DNA of 48,069 nucleotides, taken from the NCBI GenBank assembly GCA_900757145.1, contig CAAEMT010000041.1:1-48069 (forward strand), written 5' to 3'. This document shows positions 39,004 to 47,825 of this stretch, one piece after another (the first letter of the stretch is position 1; every line of letters begins with the position of its first letter). The position numbers and the translations under genes are program-made. The stretch is from Lachnospiraceae bacterium. GTDB taxonomy: Bacteria > Bacillota > Clostridia > Lachnospirales > Lachnospiraceae. The notes beneath the pieces are model-generated. The model was not told the origin of the DNA. It did no database searches and worked only from the letters and a program-made list of their open reading frames with translations.

Positions 39004-41127
39004 TTATTTACCGCGTACCGGAAGCGTCATCTCAAAGGAGGCGCCGCTGTTCCATCCTCCGCTTACGGGAGCTGCCATGATCTGGATCTTTGTCACAGAT
39101 TTGCGGTATTTCCAGTTGGCGAGTGAGACGCCTACAGATACCGGAGTGTTCGCATTTATAATGCGGGAAGTCTCCAGAATGTTTTTTCCGCTGTAAAAGC
39201 GTATCTTTACCTGAACCGCAGAAGACAAAGAGCCGTTTACCCGCAGTGTTGTGTAGAAGACAGGATGCTTTTTAAAATTGACCTTTTTGTCAAACTTCTG
39301 TACGAATCCCCACAGGCTGTTTGGATTGCGGTTTGGATCGCGCATCACGCGAAGCGTACTGGCTGCGCCTGTCATACCGGCTGCTGCCCCGTATTGCTTC
39401 CAGGCAGACGGAATTTTGGCGGTACTCTGATAGGAGGGTACCTGATAGAGGGCGGCAGAGTCGATCTGCGTTTTGCTGTAGAGCTTCTTTCCGAAACCGG
39501 GAACAATATCGGACCACTTGTCAACGCCGATGACTCCAAGCGACGGAGCTGTAACCTGCTCTGAGAGGTTTGTATCCATATATTTAAAAACATTCCATGC
39601 ATTCTTTTTGCTGCCGGCCCATTCCTGTCTGCCGGAGCTTGTATCGGTCGTCCAAAGTCCGAGGCTCAGCCCCTGCGCCACTTCCACATTGTGGTCGACA
39701 TGGCGGTTCATGATAAAGGAGTCGATCATACTCTCGGATTCCGTCAGATAATAGCTGTACGCGATAGCGGCGGACTGCGCCTGCTGTACATCGGTGCCCC
39801 ATTTGCGTGAGGTGTAGCCCTGTTCCGAGAGGATGATGCGTGTATTGCTGCCGTATTTTTTTCGTATGTACTTTGTCAGGACATGGATATTTCCCATATT
39901 GATGACCGGAGACGAAAGCGAATCCGTAAGCTGACCGTTCGTATTGAGCCAGAATTTCGGCTCGGTCAGAGGAGAACTGTACGGATGGTAAGCAAGATTC
40001 CACCGGATATTCCCCTGACTCTTGAGTGAGGATGCGAACGCGTCGAGCATCTTTCTGGCGGCAAAGGTTCCCGATACCGTATTGGTATTCCAAAGGTGAT
40101 CGAGGGAGATATAAACGCGGGCGTTGGAATAGACGCTTGTGACTGTGTTGTACGTCAGGCGGAAAGCGTCCGCATATATCTTGGCGTACTGTGTCAGTGT
40201 TTTTTGCCCTGCGTAATTATAGACCTTGTAGTTGTTGACCTCATTGCCGACGATCCAGTTCACGATGCGTCCGTGTGGCGCGTCTGCCGATGAGTAGCGA
40301 GAGGCAAGAAACGATACGGCTGCCTCAAGCTGGCGGCGGGCTTTTTTCTGGGAGGTATTCCACGCATAAAAGCTGTGTCCGCTTTCGCGTCCTGAAGGAT
40401 AGATCAGGTGTGTCAGATCGTCTCTCCAGCCGAGCAGGAGCACAGCGCTTATGACGGTACCGTTGTCTTTTTGCGCCATGAGCTGTCTGTCGTAGCTGCC
40501 TACTGTGCCGCGGCGGAACCAGTACGTCCTGCCCTGATACGAATAAGGGATCGAGACTGCCTCATTTTGCTCATTTGGGGCAGCGATAAGATCAGTGAAG
40601 ACGATATTGATCAAAGAGTGGTTTACATTCAGTTCTTCGGCATCCTCAAGCATGTCGGCGCTGACCTGCAGTCCTTTTTTTGAAACTGCCGTGGGAAATG
40701 CGTATTTGTACGCGGCGACTTTTTTCGGATTTGAGATATAGCGGGCGTTGCTGATGACAGAGTATGTTCCGTTTTTATTCTTGGAAGCCAATACAAAGCG
40801 GGAATACAGACGGCTTGAGGGCTTTGTGCTGTCAAGCGGTACGGTAAACGTCATTTTTTTTGCCTTTTTTTTGGATTGGACCGGACGCATGCTTTTTTTG
40901 ATCTTCGTATCAGACAGCGACAGCGCAAAGAGATAACACTTTTTGCCGCGTATCTTTTTTGGATTTTTGATGGATACAGTGACCTTGACATTTTTAGAAG
41001 AGGTCAGCTTACATCCGGTAATCTGCGCAGGCTTTGAGGCTGCATACGTCTGTATAGGCACAGACAGTGTGAACAGCAGCAAAAACAGCGGCAGAAAAAT
41101 AAAAAGCCTTTTCACATTTTTTTTCAT
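39004..41127 (-). CDS. Secreted DUF5722 protein, GH-A-like glycosidase candidate
   Basis: A 707-residue exported protein with a signal peptide (KRLFIFLPLFLLLFTLSV, cleavage near TYAAS). Residues 30-140 are a beta-rich domain. About 145-560 are a TIM-barrel-like region with WIVGNEVNNY (E296) and IILSEQGYTS (E435), placed like the acid/base and nucleophile Glu of clan GH-A. The barrel keeps AYHPYSSPL and WNTNTVSG sequences. The C-terminus is a beta-sandwich (FVQKFDKKVNFKKH on). The polysaccharide is unknown. GGAGG lies 6 nt before the ATG. The promoter is at 41212-41240, with a short palindrome in its leader. Confidence 0.78.
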   Translation of the reverse strand: MKKNVKRLFIFLPLFLLLFTLSVPIQTYAASKPAQITGCKLTSSKNVKVTVSIKNPKKIRGKKCYLFALSLSDTKIKKSMRPVQSKKKAKKMTFTVPLDSTKPSSRLYSRFVLASKNKNGTYSVISNARYISNPKKVAAYKYAFPTAVSKKGLQVSADMLEDAEELNVNHSLINIVFTDLIAAPNEQNEAVSIPYSYQGRTYWFRRGTVGSYDRQLMAQKDNGTVISAVLLLGWRDDLTHLIYPSGRESGHSFYAWNTSQKKARRQLEAAVSFLASRYSSADAPHGRIVNWIVGNEVNNYKVYNYAGQKTLTQYAKIYADAFRLTYNTVTSVYSNARVYISLDHLWNTNTVSGTFAARKMLDAFASSLKSQGNIRWNLAYHPYSSPLTEPKFWLNTNGQLTDSLSSPVINMGNIHVLTKYIRKKYGSNTRIILSEQGYTSRKWGTDVQQAQSAAIAYSYYLTESESMIDSFIMNRHVDHNVEVAQGLSLGLWTTDTSSGRQEWAGSKKNAWNVFKYMDTNLSEQVTAPSLGVIGVDKWSDIVPGFGKKLYSKTQIDSAALYQVPSYQSTAKIPSAWKQYGAAAGMTGAASTLRVMRDPNRNPNSLWGFVQKFDKKVNFKKHPVFYTTLRVNGSLSSAVQVKIRFYSGKNILETSRIINANTPVSVGVSLANWKYRKSVTKIQIMAAPVSGGWNSGASFEMTLPVRGK

Positions 41128-41176
41128 CGTATTCCTCCATGATAAAAATAAAGCAGTAACTATTTAAGATATTAAG

Positions 41177-41193
41177 GTCAAAAGATTTTTGAC
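41177..41193. repeat. Perfect 7-bp palindrome in the DUF5722 leader
   Basis: GTCAAAA (41177-41183) and TTTTGAC (41187-41193) flank GAT. It lies about 20 nt downstream of the minus-strand -10, a position suited to a repressor site. Confidence 0.4.
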
Positions 41194-41211
41194 TCTGGCA
41201 TCTTTAATAAT

Positions 41212-41240
41212 ATTATAACAGTTGTTTAATAACTTGTAAA
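41212..41240 (-). promoter_or_regulatory. Promoter of the DUF5722 gene
   Basis: On the minus strand TTTACA (41235-41240), 17 nt, TATAAT (41212-41217). Confidence 0.7.
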
Positions 41241-41251
41241 TAAATGCACTC

Positions 41252-41305
41252 TTGTCAAAAAAAGGAATTTGTGATATATTTGTTCAAAAATAAACAATCA
41301 CAAAG
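41252..41305 (+). promoter_or_regulatory. Promoter and operator of marR-citrate synthase
   Basis: TTGTCA (41252-41257), a 17-nt spacer and TATATT (41275-41280). An interrupted inverted repeat, TTGTGAT...TTGTT against AACAATCACAA, spans the -10 and the transcription start. It is a likely autoregulatory MarR site. Confidence 0.6.
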
Positions 41306-41337
41306 AAAAACCGTTTCATCCGGTTTGTGAGGGCAGT

Positions 41338-41781
41338 ATGGAACAGTCAGTAGAGATATTGATGCATGGCACACGGTTTAAACACCTGTTATCGAGCAGG
41401 ATGGAAACTCTTATGGAGGAGTACGGGCTGCGAAAGATCGATGTGGAGATACTTTATTATCTGTCCCGTTGCGGGAACCGCGATACATCGAGAGATATCA
41501 GGGAAAAATATCAGTTTACCAAAGGACATATTTCACAGTCAGTAGAGCGTTTGCAGGAAATGGGGTTTGTCGAAGGGATTCCGGATCAGCGCGATAGGAG
41601 ATGTATTCATTTTAGGCTGACGGAAGCTGCATCGGGGGCTGTACGCCGCATCAGCGACATGTGGGATGATATGACTGCCATTATTTTTGAGGGAGTTACT
41701 GAGGAAGAAAAGCGCGTGCTTCGTCTTGCAGCGAAGAAAATAGCGCGCAATATGGAGCTGGCGGCAGACCGTCATTCGTAA
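41338..41781 (+). CDS. MarR family transcriptional regulator (second)
   Basis: A 147-residue MarR protein. The helix-turn-helix lies at about residues 40-80 (NRDTSRDIREKYQFTKGHISQSVERL) and the wing at 80-100 (GIPDQRDRRCIHFRLTEAA). The C-terminal helices provide dimerisation. It is unlike the first MarR beyond the fold. A palindromic sequence overlaps its promoter, and citrate synthase follows 71 nt after its stop, so it probably represses itself and citrate synthase. The ligand is unknown. GTGAGGG lies 5 nt before the ATG. Confidence 0.85.
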   Translation: MEQSVEILMHGTRFKHLLSSRMETLMEEYGLRKIDVEILYYLSRCGNRDTSRDIREKYQFTKGHISQSVERLQEMGFVEGIPDQRDRRCIHFRLTEAASGAVRRISDMWDDMTAIIFEGVTEEEKRVLRLAAKKIARNMELAADRHS

Positions 41782-41852
41782 GAACGGCGGCATTACTATC
41801 CGAAGGGACTATGTACGTCCTGTTAGGAGCATCAGAAAAGGAGATGACGCAT

Positions 41853-43187
41853 ATGAGCTATGAAGAAAACATTTTGCGCTACGCACAGAAACAGCAGGAT
41901 ATTTGCAGACGGAACGATACGATTCCAGATTCTTTATTTGAAGAATACGGCGTAAACCGGGGACTCAGAGACAAAGCCGGAAAAGGTGTCCTGACAGGGC
42001 TTACGAATATATCGAAGATCGTTTCTTTCAAAAATGTGGACGGCGTACAGACACCGTGTGACGGTGAATTGTGGTACAGAGGCTACAATATCAGTCATCT
42101 CGTACGTGAGCTTGGACAGGATAAGTTTGGATTTGAGTCGACAGCATATCTTCTCCTTTTCGGTGAAAAGCCAAATGAGCAGCAGCTTCTGGAGTTTCGT
42201 GAGGTGCTGGCGGCAGGCAGGAATCTGCCGACGAACTTTACACGAGACGTCATTATGAAGGCGCCGACAAAAGACATTATGAACTCTATGACGAGAAGTA
42301 TTCTCACCCTAGCATCCTACGATGAAAATGCCACAAATACAGAGCTGCAAAACAGCCTGCGTCAGTGCATCCAGCTCATCAGTATCTTCCCGATGCTCGC
42401 AGTATACGGCTACCATGCGTATAATCACTACGAAAATAATGACAGTATGTACATCCACAGACCGGATCACAGGCTTTCGGCGGCAGAAAACCTTCTGATG
42501 ATGCTGCGCCCGAACAAAGAGTATTCCGCAATCGAGGCTCACGTACTCGATATTGCCCTGATGCTTCATATGGAGCACGGCGGCGGAAACAACTCGACCT
42601 TTACGACGCGTGTCGTAACTTCCTCAGGCTCTGATACGTATTCCGCGATCGCAGCGGCAATGTCCTCACTGAAAGGACCAAAGCACGGCGGTGCGAATAT
42701 TAAAGTCATGGAGATGATGGAGGATATCAGAACTAACGTAAGAGATTTCAATGACAAGGATGAGATCGAGGCTTATCTGACAAAGATGCTGGAAGGAGAG
42801 GTCTTTGACCGTAAGGGACTGATCTACGGTATGGGGCATGCCGTTTATTCCCTCTCTGATCCGAGAGAGCGTATCTTTAAGAAATTCGTAGAGATGCTCG
42901 CGACAGATAAGCACCGTGATATAGATATGGCTCTGTACAACAATATCGAAGAGATCGCGCCGAAGGTTATCGCGAAGAAGCGCAAGATCTTCAAGGGAGT
43001 CAGCCCGAATGTCGATTTCTACAGCGGATTCGTGTACCAGATGCTTGGCATTCCGGTAGAGCTGTATACTCCGATCTTCGCAGTAGCGCGTATCGTCGGA
43101 TGGAGCGCGCACCGCATCGAGGAGCAGATCGGCATGAATAAGATCATCCGTCCGGCATACATGAGCGTGATGGAGGAAAGAGAATAA
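41853..43187 (+). CDS. Citrate synthase (Si-type)
   Basis: A 444-residue enzyme condensing oxaloacetate and acetyl-CoA to citrate. Active-site elements are H242 in HMEHGGGNNSTFTTRVV, H329 in YGMGHAVYSLSDPRER and D388 in NVDFYSGFVYQ, with LKGPKHGGAN between. The motif GHAVY has Ala where most enzymes have Arg (GHRVY), and GGGNNS replaces the usual ELNAS; both variants recur in clostridial forms, as far as I recall. No other TCA-cycle gene is nearby, so it may serve glutamate synthesis. ATG 41853 has GGAG 9 nt upstream; upstream ATGs are poorly placed. Confidence 0.92.
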   Translation: MSYEENILRYAQKQQDICRRNDTIPDSLFEEYGVNRGLRDKAGKGVLTGLTNISKIVSFKNVDGVQTPCDGELWYRGYNISHLVRELGQDKFGFESTAYLLLFGEKPNEQQLLEFREVLAAGRNLPTNFTRDVIMKAPTKDIMNSMTRSILTLASYDENATNTELQNSLRQCIQLISIFPMLAVYGYHAYNHYENNDSMYIHRPDHRLSAAENLLMMLRPNKEYSAIEAHVLDIALMLHMEHGGGNNSTFTTRVVTSSGSDTYSAIAAAMSSLKGPKHGGANIKVMEMMEDIRTNVRDFNDKDEIEAYLTKMLEGEVFDRKGLIYGMGHAVYSLSDPRERIFKKFVEMLATDKHRDIDMALYNNIEEIAPKVIAKKRKIFKGVSPNVDFYSGFVYQMLGIPVELYTPIFAVARIVGWSAHRIEEQIGMNKIIRPAYMSVMEERE

Positions 43188-43194
43188 GTCAGAT

Positions 43195-43875
43195 ATGATA
43201 GGTACTATCGTAAATACAGGGACGATCTTGGCCGGCAGCCTGCTTGGCAGCAGCCTGAGAAAGGGTATCAAAGAAAAGTATCAGGAAGCGCTGTATACGG
43301 CGATGGGGCTGGCGGCTACTGCGCTCGGCATTAATGCCGTAGTTACAAATATGGCGAAAAGCCGGTATCCGGTGCTTTTTATCGCAAGCCTTGCGATAGG
43401 CAGCCTGATTGGCGCTGTGCTTGATATTGATGCAAAGTTTCAGGGATTGGTGGGACGGTATTCCAGATCGAATCTGGGCGAGGGGCTTTCAACAGGCATT
43501 CTCCTGTACTGTATCGGGACGCTCTCGATCCTCGGCCCCGTCATGAGCGCGCTGCACGGTGATCACACGTATTTGTTTACGAATGCGGCGCTTGATTTTG
43601 TGACATCGGCAGTGCTCGCTTCTACGTATGGAATAGGGATGGCGTTTGCCGCTCCGGTACTCTTTGTATGGCAGGGCGCTATCTATCTGATCGCAAAAAC
43701 GCTTTCAGGAAGCTTCTTTACGGGCGATATGATCGCGGAATTGTGTATAGTCGGAGGCGTGCTGATCGCAGCCTCCGGTCTTGGCATTCTCAAAATAAAG
43801 GAGTGCAAGGCACTGAATATGCTTCCTGCCCTTGCTGTGCCTATCCTGTTCTTTTTGGTCAAAGGGCTGTTTTAG
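43195..43875 (+). CDS. DUF554 family membrane protein
   Basis: A 226-residue membrane protein with seven or so TM helices. It starts IGTIVNTGTILAGSLLGSSL, with the conserved AMGLAATALGINAV, LSTGILLYCIGTLSILGPVM, YGIGMAFAAPVLFVWQGAIYL and GGVLIAASGLGILKIKE of DUF554 (YdfK-like) proteins. These are possible transporters of unknown substrate. It starts 7 nt after the citrate synthase stop, so the genes are probably co-transcribed. Its TAG shares two bases with the stop of the kinase gene on the other strand. Confidence 0.88.
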   Translation: MIGTIVNTGTILAGSLLGSSLRKGIKEKYQEALYTAMGLAATALGINAVVTNMAKSRYPVLFIASLAIGSLIGAVLDIDAKFQGLVGRYSRSNLGEGLSTGILLYCIGTLSILGPVMSALHGDHTYLFTNAALDFVTSAVLASTYGIGMAFAAPVLFVWQGAIYLIAKTLSGSFFTGDMIAELCIVGGVLIAASGLGILKIKECKALNMLPALAVPILFFLVKGLF

Positions 43876-45242
43876 GCATTCGGATGTGTTTTATGATCCA
43901 GAACAACAGTAAATGTCGCTCCGCCTCCCGGTGTGTCAGTCAGCAGGATTTGTCCGTGGTGAAGCTGTACGATTTCCTTGGCGATGCACAGGCCGAGTCC
44001 GAAGTGTGCCTTATCGCGTCTGGCAGTATCGAGGCGGTGGAATCGTTCAAAGACGGCATCCTTCTGGTCATCCGGGATACCGGGGCCGTTGTCGATGACT
44101 GAGAGATACAGCTTCTGGCGCTGTGCTGTGTTCCTGTATTTTTTATCATTTAAGCTATCAGAAAGAAAGGCGGGTGTTTCTGTCGCAAGTGAAAGACAGA
44201 TGCGCCCGCCTTTTGGCGTGTAGGAAAACGCATTGTCGATCAGGATGGACAGAAGCTGCCGGATGCGTTCAGCATCACAGCGGATGGGATTTATGCCCTC
44301 ATCGGGCAGCTCGATTTCAAAGCGCAGCCCTTTGGAGAGCGCCATAGACTCGTAGTTTTCCCATGTCTGGAGCAGCAGTGTGTCAGGCTCCGCCTCCGAA
44401 AACTGTACGCTCCATGTGTGGTTGTCCGCCCCTGCAAGCTGTAAAAGATCGCTGATCAGACGTGACATCCGCTGGCTCTCAAGCTCAAGAGTGTCAAGAA
44501 ACGTATCGTTGCATTCCATCAGGTGACTGCGTACAGCGGCAAGGTTGCTGAGAATTACGGTCAGCGGAGAACGCAGCTCGTGAGAAGCAGCAGCGATAAA
44601 CTGCGTCTGTTTTTTGCGGTTTTCCTGAATCGGACGGATCATGCGCGCTGTAAAGAACCAGAAAAACACAGAAAGAGCCAGAAGCGCAGCCATGTCTGTG
44701 AGGATAAAGGCGATCCTCTGCCGGAGAATACGCGACTGCATCGGGGCAAGCGGATGAAGGACGATGGCGCCAAGTACGCCGCTGCCGCGGGGCAGGAACG
44801 CTGCGGATACATCGTAAGGACTACCTTCCTGATCACAAACCGTGAATTCTGCCTGACGTCCGAGCGCACTGGCAGATACTCCCGATGGCTGTGCGGGATC
44901 AAGATGAAATTCATCCGCAGCTTTTTTGATGCTCTGCTCTACGAGTGCATCTGTCACGGGATCATCGGATAGCTGCTGATAAAACAGAGGAGTTCCGTTG
45001 TCAAAAAGACGGATCGTGAAGCGGTAATGAAATTCCATCTGGCGTATCCAGTTATGGGAGAGGGCAGTCTGCACTTCCAGATTTTCGTACATCGTATTCA
45101 GATTCGTCAAAAAGGCGGCATTTTCCTGCGTTCGTATGCCGGATTCGGAGATCGTCAGGCAGATCACAGTCAGGATCGTAAGCACGAGTCCTGTGATCGC
45201 ACTGCATAGGGCGGTGAGCTGGATATGGAGCTTGTGTATCAT
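43872..45242 (-). CDS. Two-component sensor histidine kinase
   Basis: A 456-residue membrane kinase. TM1 is about 8-30 and TM2 about 178-198. Between them is a ~145-residue extracellular domain. The phospho-acceptor is H221 in FIAAASHELRSPLTVI. ATP-binding boxes are N (LLSILIDNAFSYTPKGG), G1 (VIDNGPGIPDD) and G2 (FGLGLCIAKEIVQLHHG). Residues from TM2 to the H-box are short, with no full HAMP. It overlaps the upstream response regulator gene by 4 nt, a classic RR-HK operon. The stimulus is unknown. It converges on DUF554 without an intervening terminator. Confidence 0.92.
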   Translation of the reverse strand: MIHKLHIQLTALCSAITGLVLTILTVICLTISESGIRTQENAAFLTNLNTMYENLEVQTALSHNWIRQMEFHYRFTIRLFDNGTPLFYQQLSDDPVTDALVEQSIKKAADEFHLDPAQPSGVSASALGRQAEFTVCDQEGSPYDVSAAFLPRGSGVLGAIVLHPLAPMQSRILRQRIAFILTDMAALLALSVFFWFFTARMIRPIQENRKKQTQFIAAASHELRSPLTVILSNLAAVRSHLMECNDTFLDTLELESQRMSRLISDLLQLAGADNHTWSVQFSEAEPDTLLLQTWENYESMALSKGLRFEIELPDEGINPIRCDAERIRQLLSILIDNAFSYTPKGGRICLSLATETPAFLSDSLNDKKYRNTAQRQKLYLSVIDNGPGIPDDQKDAVFERFHRLDTARRDKAHFGLGLCIAKEIVQLHHGQILLTDTPGGGATFTVVLDHKTHPNA

Positions 45243-45916
45243 GGCGTAACCTCCAGACGGTATCCGATGCCGCGGATGGTCTTAAGCTGTACGGTGCTTC
45301 CTACGGATTTCAGCCTGCGGCGGATAAAATGGATATAATTGTCGAGGTTTCCTTCCTCAATATCGCTTTCCGGTCCCCAGACGCGGCCAAGGATTGTCGC
45401 GCGCGGAAGCGTCTGCTGCGGATTATTAAAAAACAGGGCAAGCAGACTCCCTTCTCGCTTGGAAAGCGTGCAGGAACGTTCGCCGCAGCGAAGCAGATTC
45501 TGCTGTGTGTCAAATTGCAGATCGCCAAAGCTGAGAGAATCCGTCTCATTCAGACGCTGCGGACGCCGGCAGATGCAGCGGATGCGTGCCATCAGCTCCT
45601 CAAATGCAAACGGCTTTACGATATAATCGTCTGCTCCGCAGTCAAGTCCGCCTATTCGTTCATCCAGACTGCCGAGCGCGGTCAGAAAAATGACTGGCAC
45701 GGTGCAGTGCGCCTCTCTTGCGCGGCGCAGCACCTCCATTCCATCGAGTGACGGAAGCATCCGGTCGAGCAGCACGAGATCGTGGCAGTCCTCCATCAGA
45801 TAAAAAAGCCCCTCTTCTCCATCGCTGCAGACGGTCACTGAAAAGCCCTGCTGCTCCAGAAGAAGGGAAAGGGAGCGGCAGAGCTCTTTGTCATCTTCAA
45901 TTAGCAATATGCGCAT
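45239..45916 (-). CDS. OmpR/PhoB-type response regulator
   Basis: A 225-residue regulator. The receiver domain has E7-D8-D9, phospho-acceptor D51 (LVLLDRMLPSLDG), T79 (FLTALGS) and K101 (IVKPFAFEEL). The winged-helix DNA-binding domain (about 128-222) ends RTIRGIGYRLEV. ATG 45916 has GGAGG 6 nt upstream; an upstream in-frame ATG at 45946 has none. It is the first gene of the operon with the kinase. An extended -10 (TGATATACT at 45947-45955, minus strand) lies 31 nt before the start. Confidence 0.93.
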   Translation of the reverse strand: MRILLIEDDKELCRSLSLLLEQQGFSVTVCSDGEEGLFYLMEDCHDLVLLDRMLPSLDGMEVLRRAREAHCTVPVIFLTALGSLDERIGGLDCGADDYIVKPFAFEELMARIRCICRRPQRLNETDSLSFGDLQFDTQQNLLRCGERSCTLSKREGSLLALFFNNPQQTLPRATILGRVWGPESDIEEGNLDNYIHFIRRRLKSVGSTVQLKTIRGIGYRLEVTP

Positions 45917-45946
45917 AATAACCTCCAAAAATCTGAGATAATACAC

Positions 45947-45955
45947 AGTATATCA
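45947..45955 (-). promoter_or_regulatory. Extended -10 of the minus-strand RR-HK operon
   Basis: TGATATACT reads on the minus strand, without a recognisable -35. It could need an activator. Confidence 0.45.
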
Positions 45956-46041
45956 CAGGAATCTCTAAAAAAGCTTTAAAAAATAGAAACGCGAAAGGTT
46001 TTTTCGTAATAAGTATTCTACTATTATTTCAGGGTTCTGTC

Positions 46042-46070
46042 TTGAGTTATTTAAGAAAGAGAACTAAAAT
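46042..46070 (+). promoter_or_regulatory. Promoter of the plus-strand RR-HK operon
   Basis: TTGAGT (46042-46047), a 17-nt spacer and TAAAAT (46065-46070), 64 nt before the chosen start. Confidence 0.55.
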
Positions 46071-46133
46071 AGGTTTTGTGTCAGAGAGAAAAGTGGCTGG
46101 ATGGCGGGACAAAACAGGGAAAGGAAATATGCC

Positions 46134-46829
46134 ATGAATAAAATACTGATAATAGACGATGACAGAGAATTGTGCGCATTGATCAGGCGCAGCGTACTGT
46201 CAGAAAATATAGATGCGGATATTTGCAATACAGGAAAAGAAGGCTTACGCAAATTAAAGGAAGAGGAATATCAGCTTGTGATACTGGATGTCATGATGCC
46301 GGGAATGGATGGCTTTGAAACGCTGGAGGAGATCAGAAAAGAAAACAGCCTGCCGATTTTAATGTTTACGTCAAAAAATGACAGTGTTTCCAAAGTGCGC
46401 GGGTTACGGGCAGGGGCGGACGATTATCTGACCAAGCCCTTTGATATGGATGAACTGATCGCACGTATTGTTTCTCTTATCCGCCGTTATACACGATTTA
46501 ACCGTCAGGATGGAACTGTGCAGCAGAAACTCGTATTTGACGGTTTGCAGATTGATCTTGAAAGCCGTTCGATCACTACAGAAAACGGAGTATTCTCCCT
46601 TCCGCCGAAGGAATTTGAGGTGCTTTTGTACTGTGCAAAGTATCAGGGGAAGATTTTAACAAAAAAGCAGATTTATGAAGAGGTATGGGGCGAAGAATAT
46701 TTCTATGATGACAGCAATATTATGGCGATCATCAGCCGGCTCCGCAAAAAATTAGAGGTTCATCCATCAAGCCCAAGGTATATCCAAACAGTCAAAGGGA
46801 TAGGTTACCGATTTAATAAGGAGGTATAG
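46134..46829 (+). CDS. OmpR-type response regulator (VanR/SpaR-like)
   Basis: A 231-residue regulator with D8/D9 (IIDDD), phospho-acceptor D52 (LVILDVMMPGMDG), K101 (YLTKPFDMDEL) and a C-terminal winged helix (about 132-228, PPKEFEVLLYCAKYQGKILT ... TVKGIGYRF). The early LMFTSKNDSVSKVRGLRAG segment is of the VanR type. It is followed 6 nt later by a small kinase, and then an ABC gene. It probably activates that ABC gene, through the four 11-bp-spaced repeats at 47826-47866. ATG 46134 follows AAAGGA by 8 nt. Confidence 0.92.
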   Translation: MNKILIIDDDRELCALIRRSVLSENIDADICNTGKEGLRKLKEEEYQLVILDVMMPGMDGFETLEEIRKENSLPILMFTSKNDSVSKVRGLRAGADDYLTKPFDMDELIARIVSLIRRYTRFNRQDGTVQQKLVFDGLQIDLESRSITTENGVFSLPPKEFEVLLYCAKYQGKILTKKQIYEEVWGEEYFYDDSNIMAIISRLRKKLEVHPSSPRYIQTVKGIGYRFNKEV

Positions 46830-46834
46830 CCGGT

Positions 46835-47752
46835 ATGAAAATCATCGTTTTTTTGTCTATTGCGATCGCTGCTTTGGCTGTGCTGCTCTCTAGCGCTCTC
46901 ATTCGGCGTGTAAAGAAGCAGATCGCAGAAATGACAGAGGCTTTGACCGATGTAAAAAACGGAAACGGCAACCGGCGTATTTTGTCTGCGGCAAATGAAC
47001 TGACAGCCCCTCTTGCATATGAAATCAACGAAATCGTTGTGTCCTATGAAAGCAGGCTATCCATTGTCCGGCAGACAGAAGAGAACAATCGTCAGCTTAT
47101 GACGAGCCTTTCCCACGACGTCAGGACTCCGCTTACAACATTGATCGGGTATCTCGATGCTGCGCACAAAGGACTTGTGACAGGGAAGGATCGGGATGAT
47201 TATATTGAAACGGCCCGCCGCAAAGCTCATGATCTGAAAGAGTATATTGATGTGCTCTTTGACTGGTTCAAGTTAAATTCCGATGAGTTTGCTTTGGAGA
47301 TCCAGCCGATAGAGGCTGCAGAACTGACAAGAAATATCCTGATCGACTGGATACCCATATTTGAGGATAAACAGGTTGATTATGACATTGATATTCCCGA
47401 GCAGCCTGTCCGGGTAAGACTGGATATGGATAGCTATATGAGGATCATCAATAATCTTATTCAAAATGTCATCGCTCACAGTCATGCCGACAAAATCAGG
47501 ATTGCGCTGTCAAAGAAGGAAAACAGCATGGAGCTGCTGCTGGCAGATAATGGTGTGGGGATAGAGAAGGAAGATTTAAAACACATTTTTGAACGGCTTT
47601 ATAAGTGTGATAAAGGCAGGACAGAAAAAGGCAGCGGGCTTGGTCTTTCTATCGTCCATCAGTTAGTAGAAAAGCTTGGCGGAAAAATAACAGTTGAAAG
47701 CGTACCGGAAAAAGGGACTGAATTTATGTTGCTTTTCCCACTGGAGATTTAG
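46835..47752 (+). CDS. Small sensor histidine kinase with one TM segment (intramembrane-sensing type)
   Basis: A 305-residue kinase with one N-terminal TM segment (IIVFLSIAIAALAVLLSSAL) and hardly any extracellular part. A coiled linker (about 25-85) leads to H94 in MTSLSHDVRTPLTTLIG, then the N-box INNLIQNVIAHSHAD, G1 ADNGVGIEKED and G2 KGSGLGLSIVHQLVEKLGG. Short kinases of this kind next to BcrA-type ABC transporters often rely on the transporter or another protein for sensing. It forms an operon with the response regulator. GGAGG lies about 7 nt before the ATG. Confidence 0.9.
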   Translation: MKIIVFLSIAIAALAVLLSSALIRRVKKQIAEMTEALTDVKNGNGNRRILSAANELTAPLAYEINEIVVSYESRLSIVRQTEENNRQLMTSLSHDVRTPLTTLIGYLDAAHKGLVTGKDRDDYIETARRKAHDLKEYIDVLFDWFKLNSDEFALEIQPIEAAELTRNILIDWIPIFEDKQVDYDIDIPEQPVRVRLDMDSYMRIINNLIQNVIAHSHADKIRIALSKKENSMELLLADNGVGIEKEDLKHIFERLYKCDKGRTEKGSGLGLSIVHQLVEKLGGKITVESVPEKGTEFMLLFPLEI

Positions 47753-47825
47753 CGGGTTCCCGTCTTTATGGCGGGAACCTTTGTTATGTCATAGTAAGCA
47801 TACTTTTGTTCCCCGATCTCAAATT

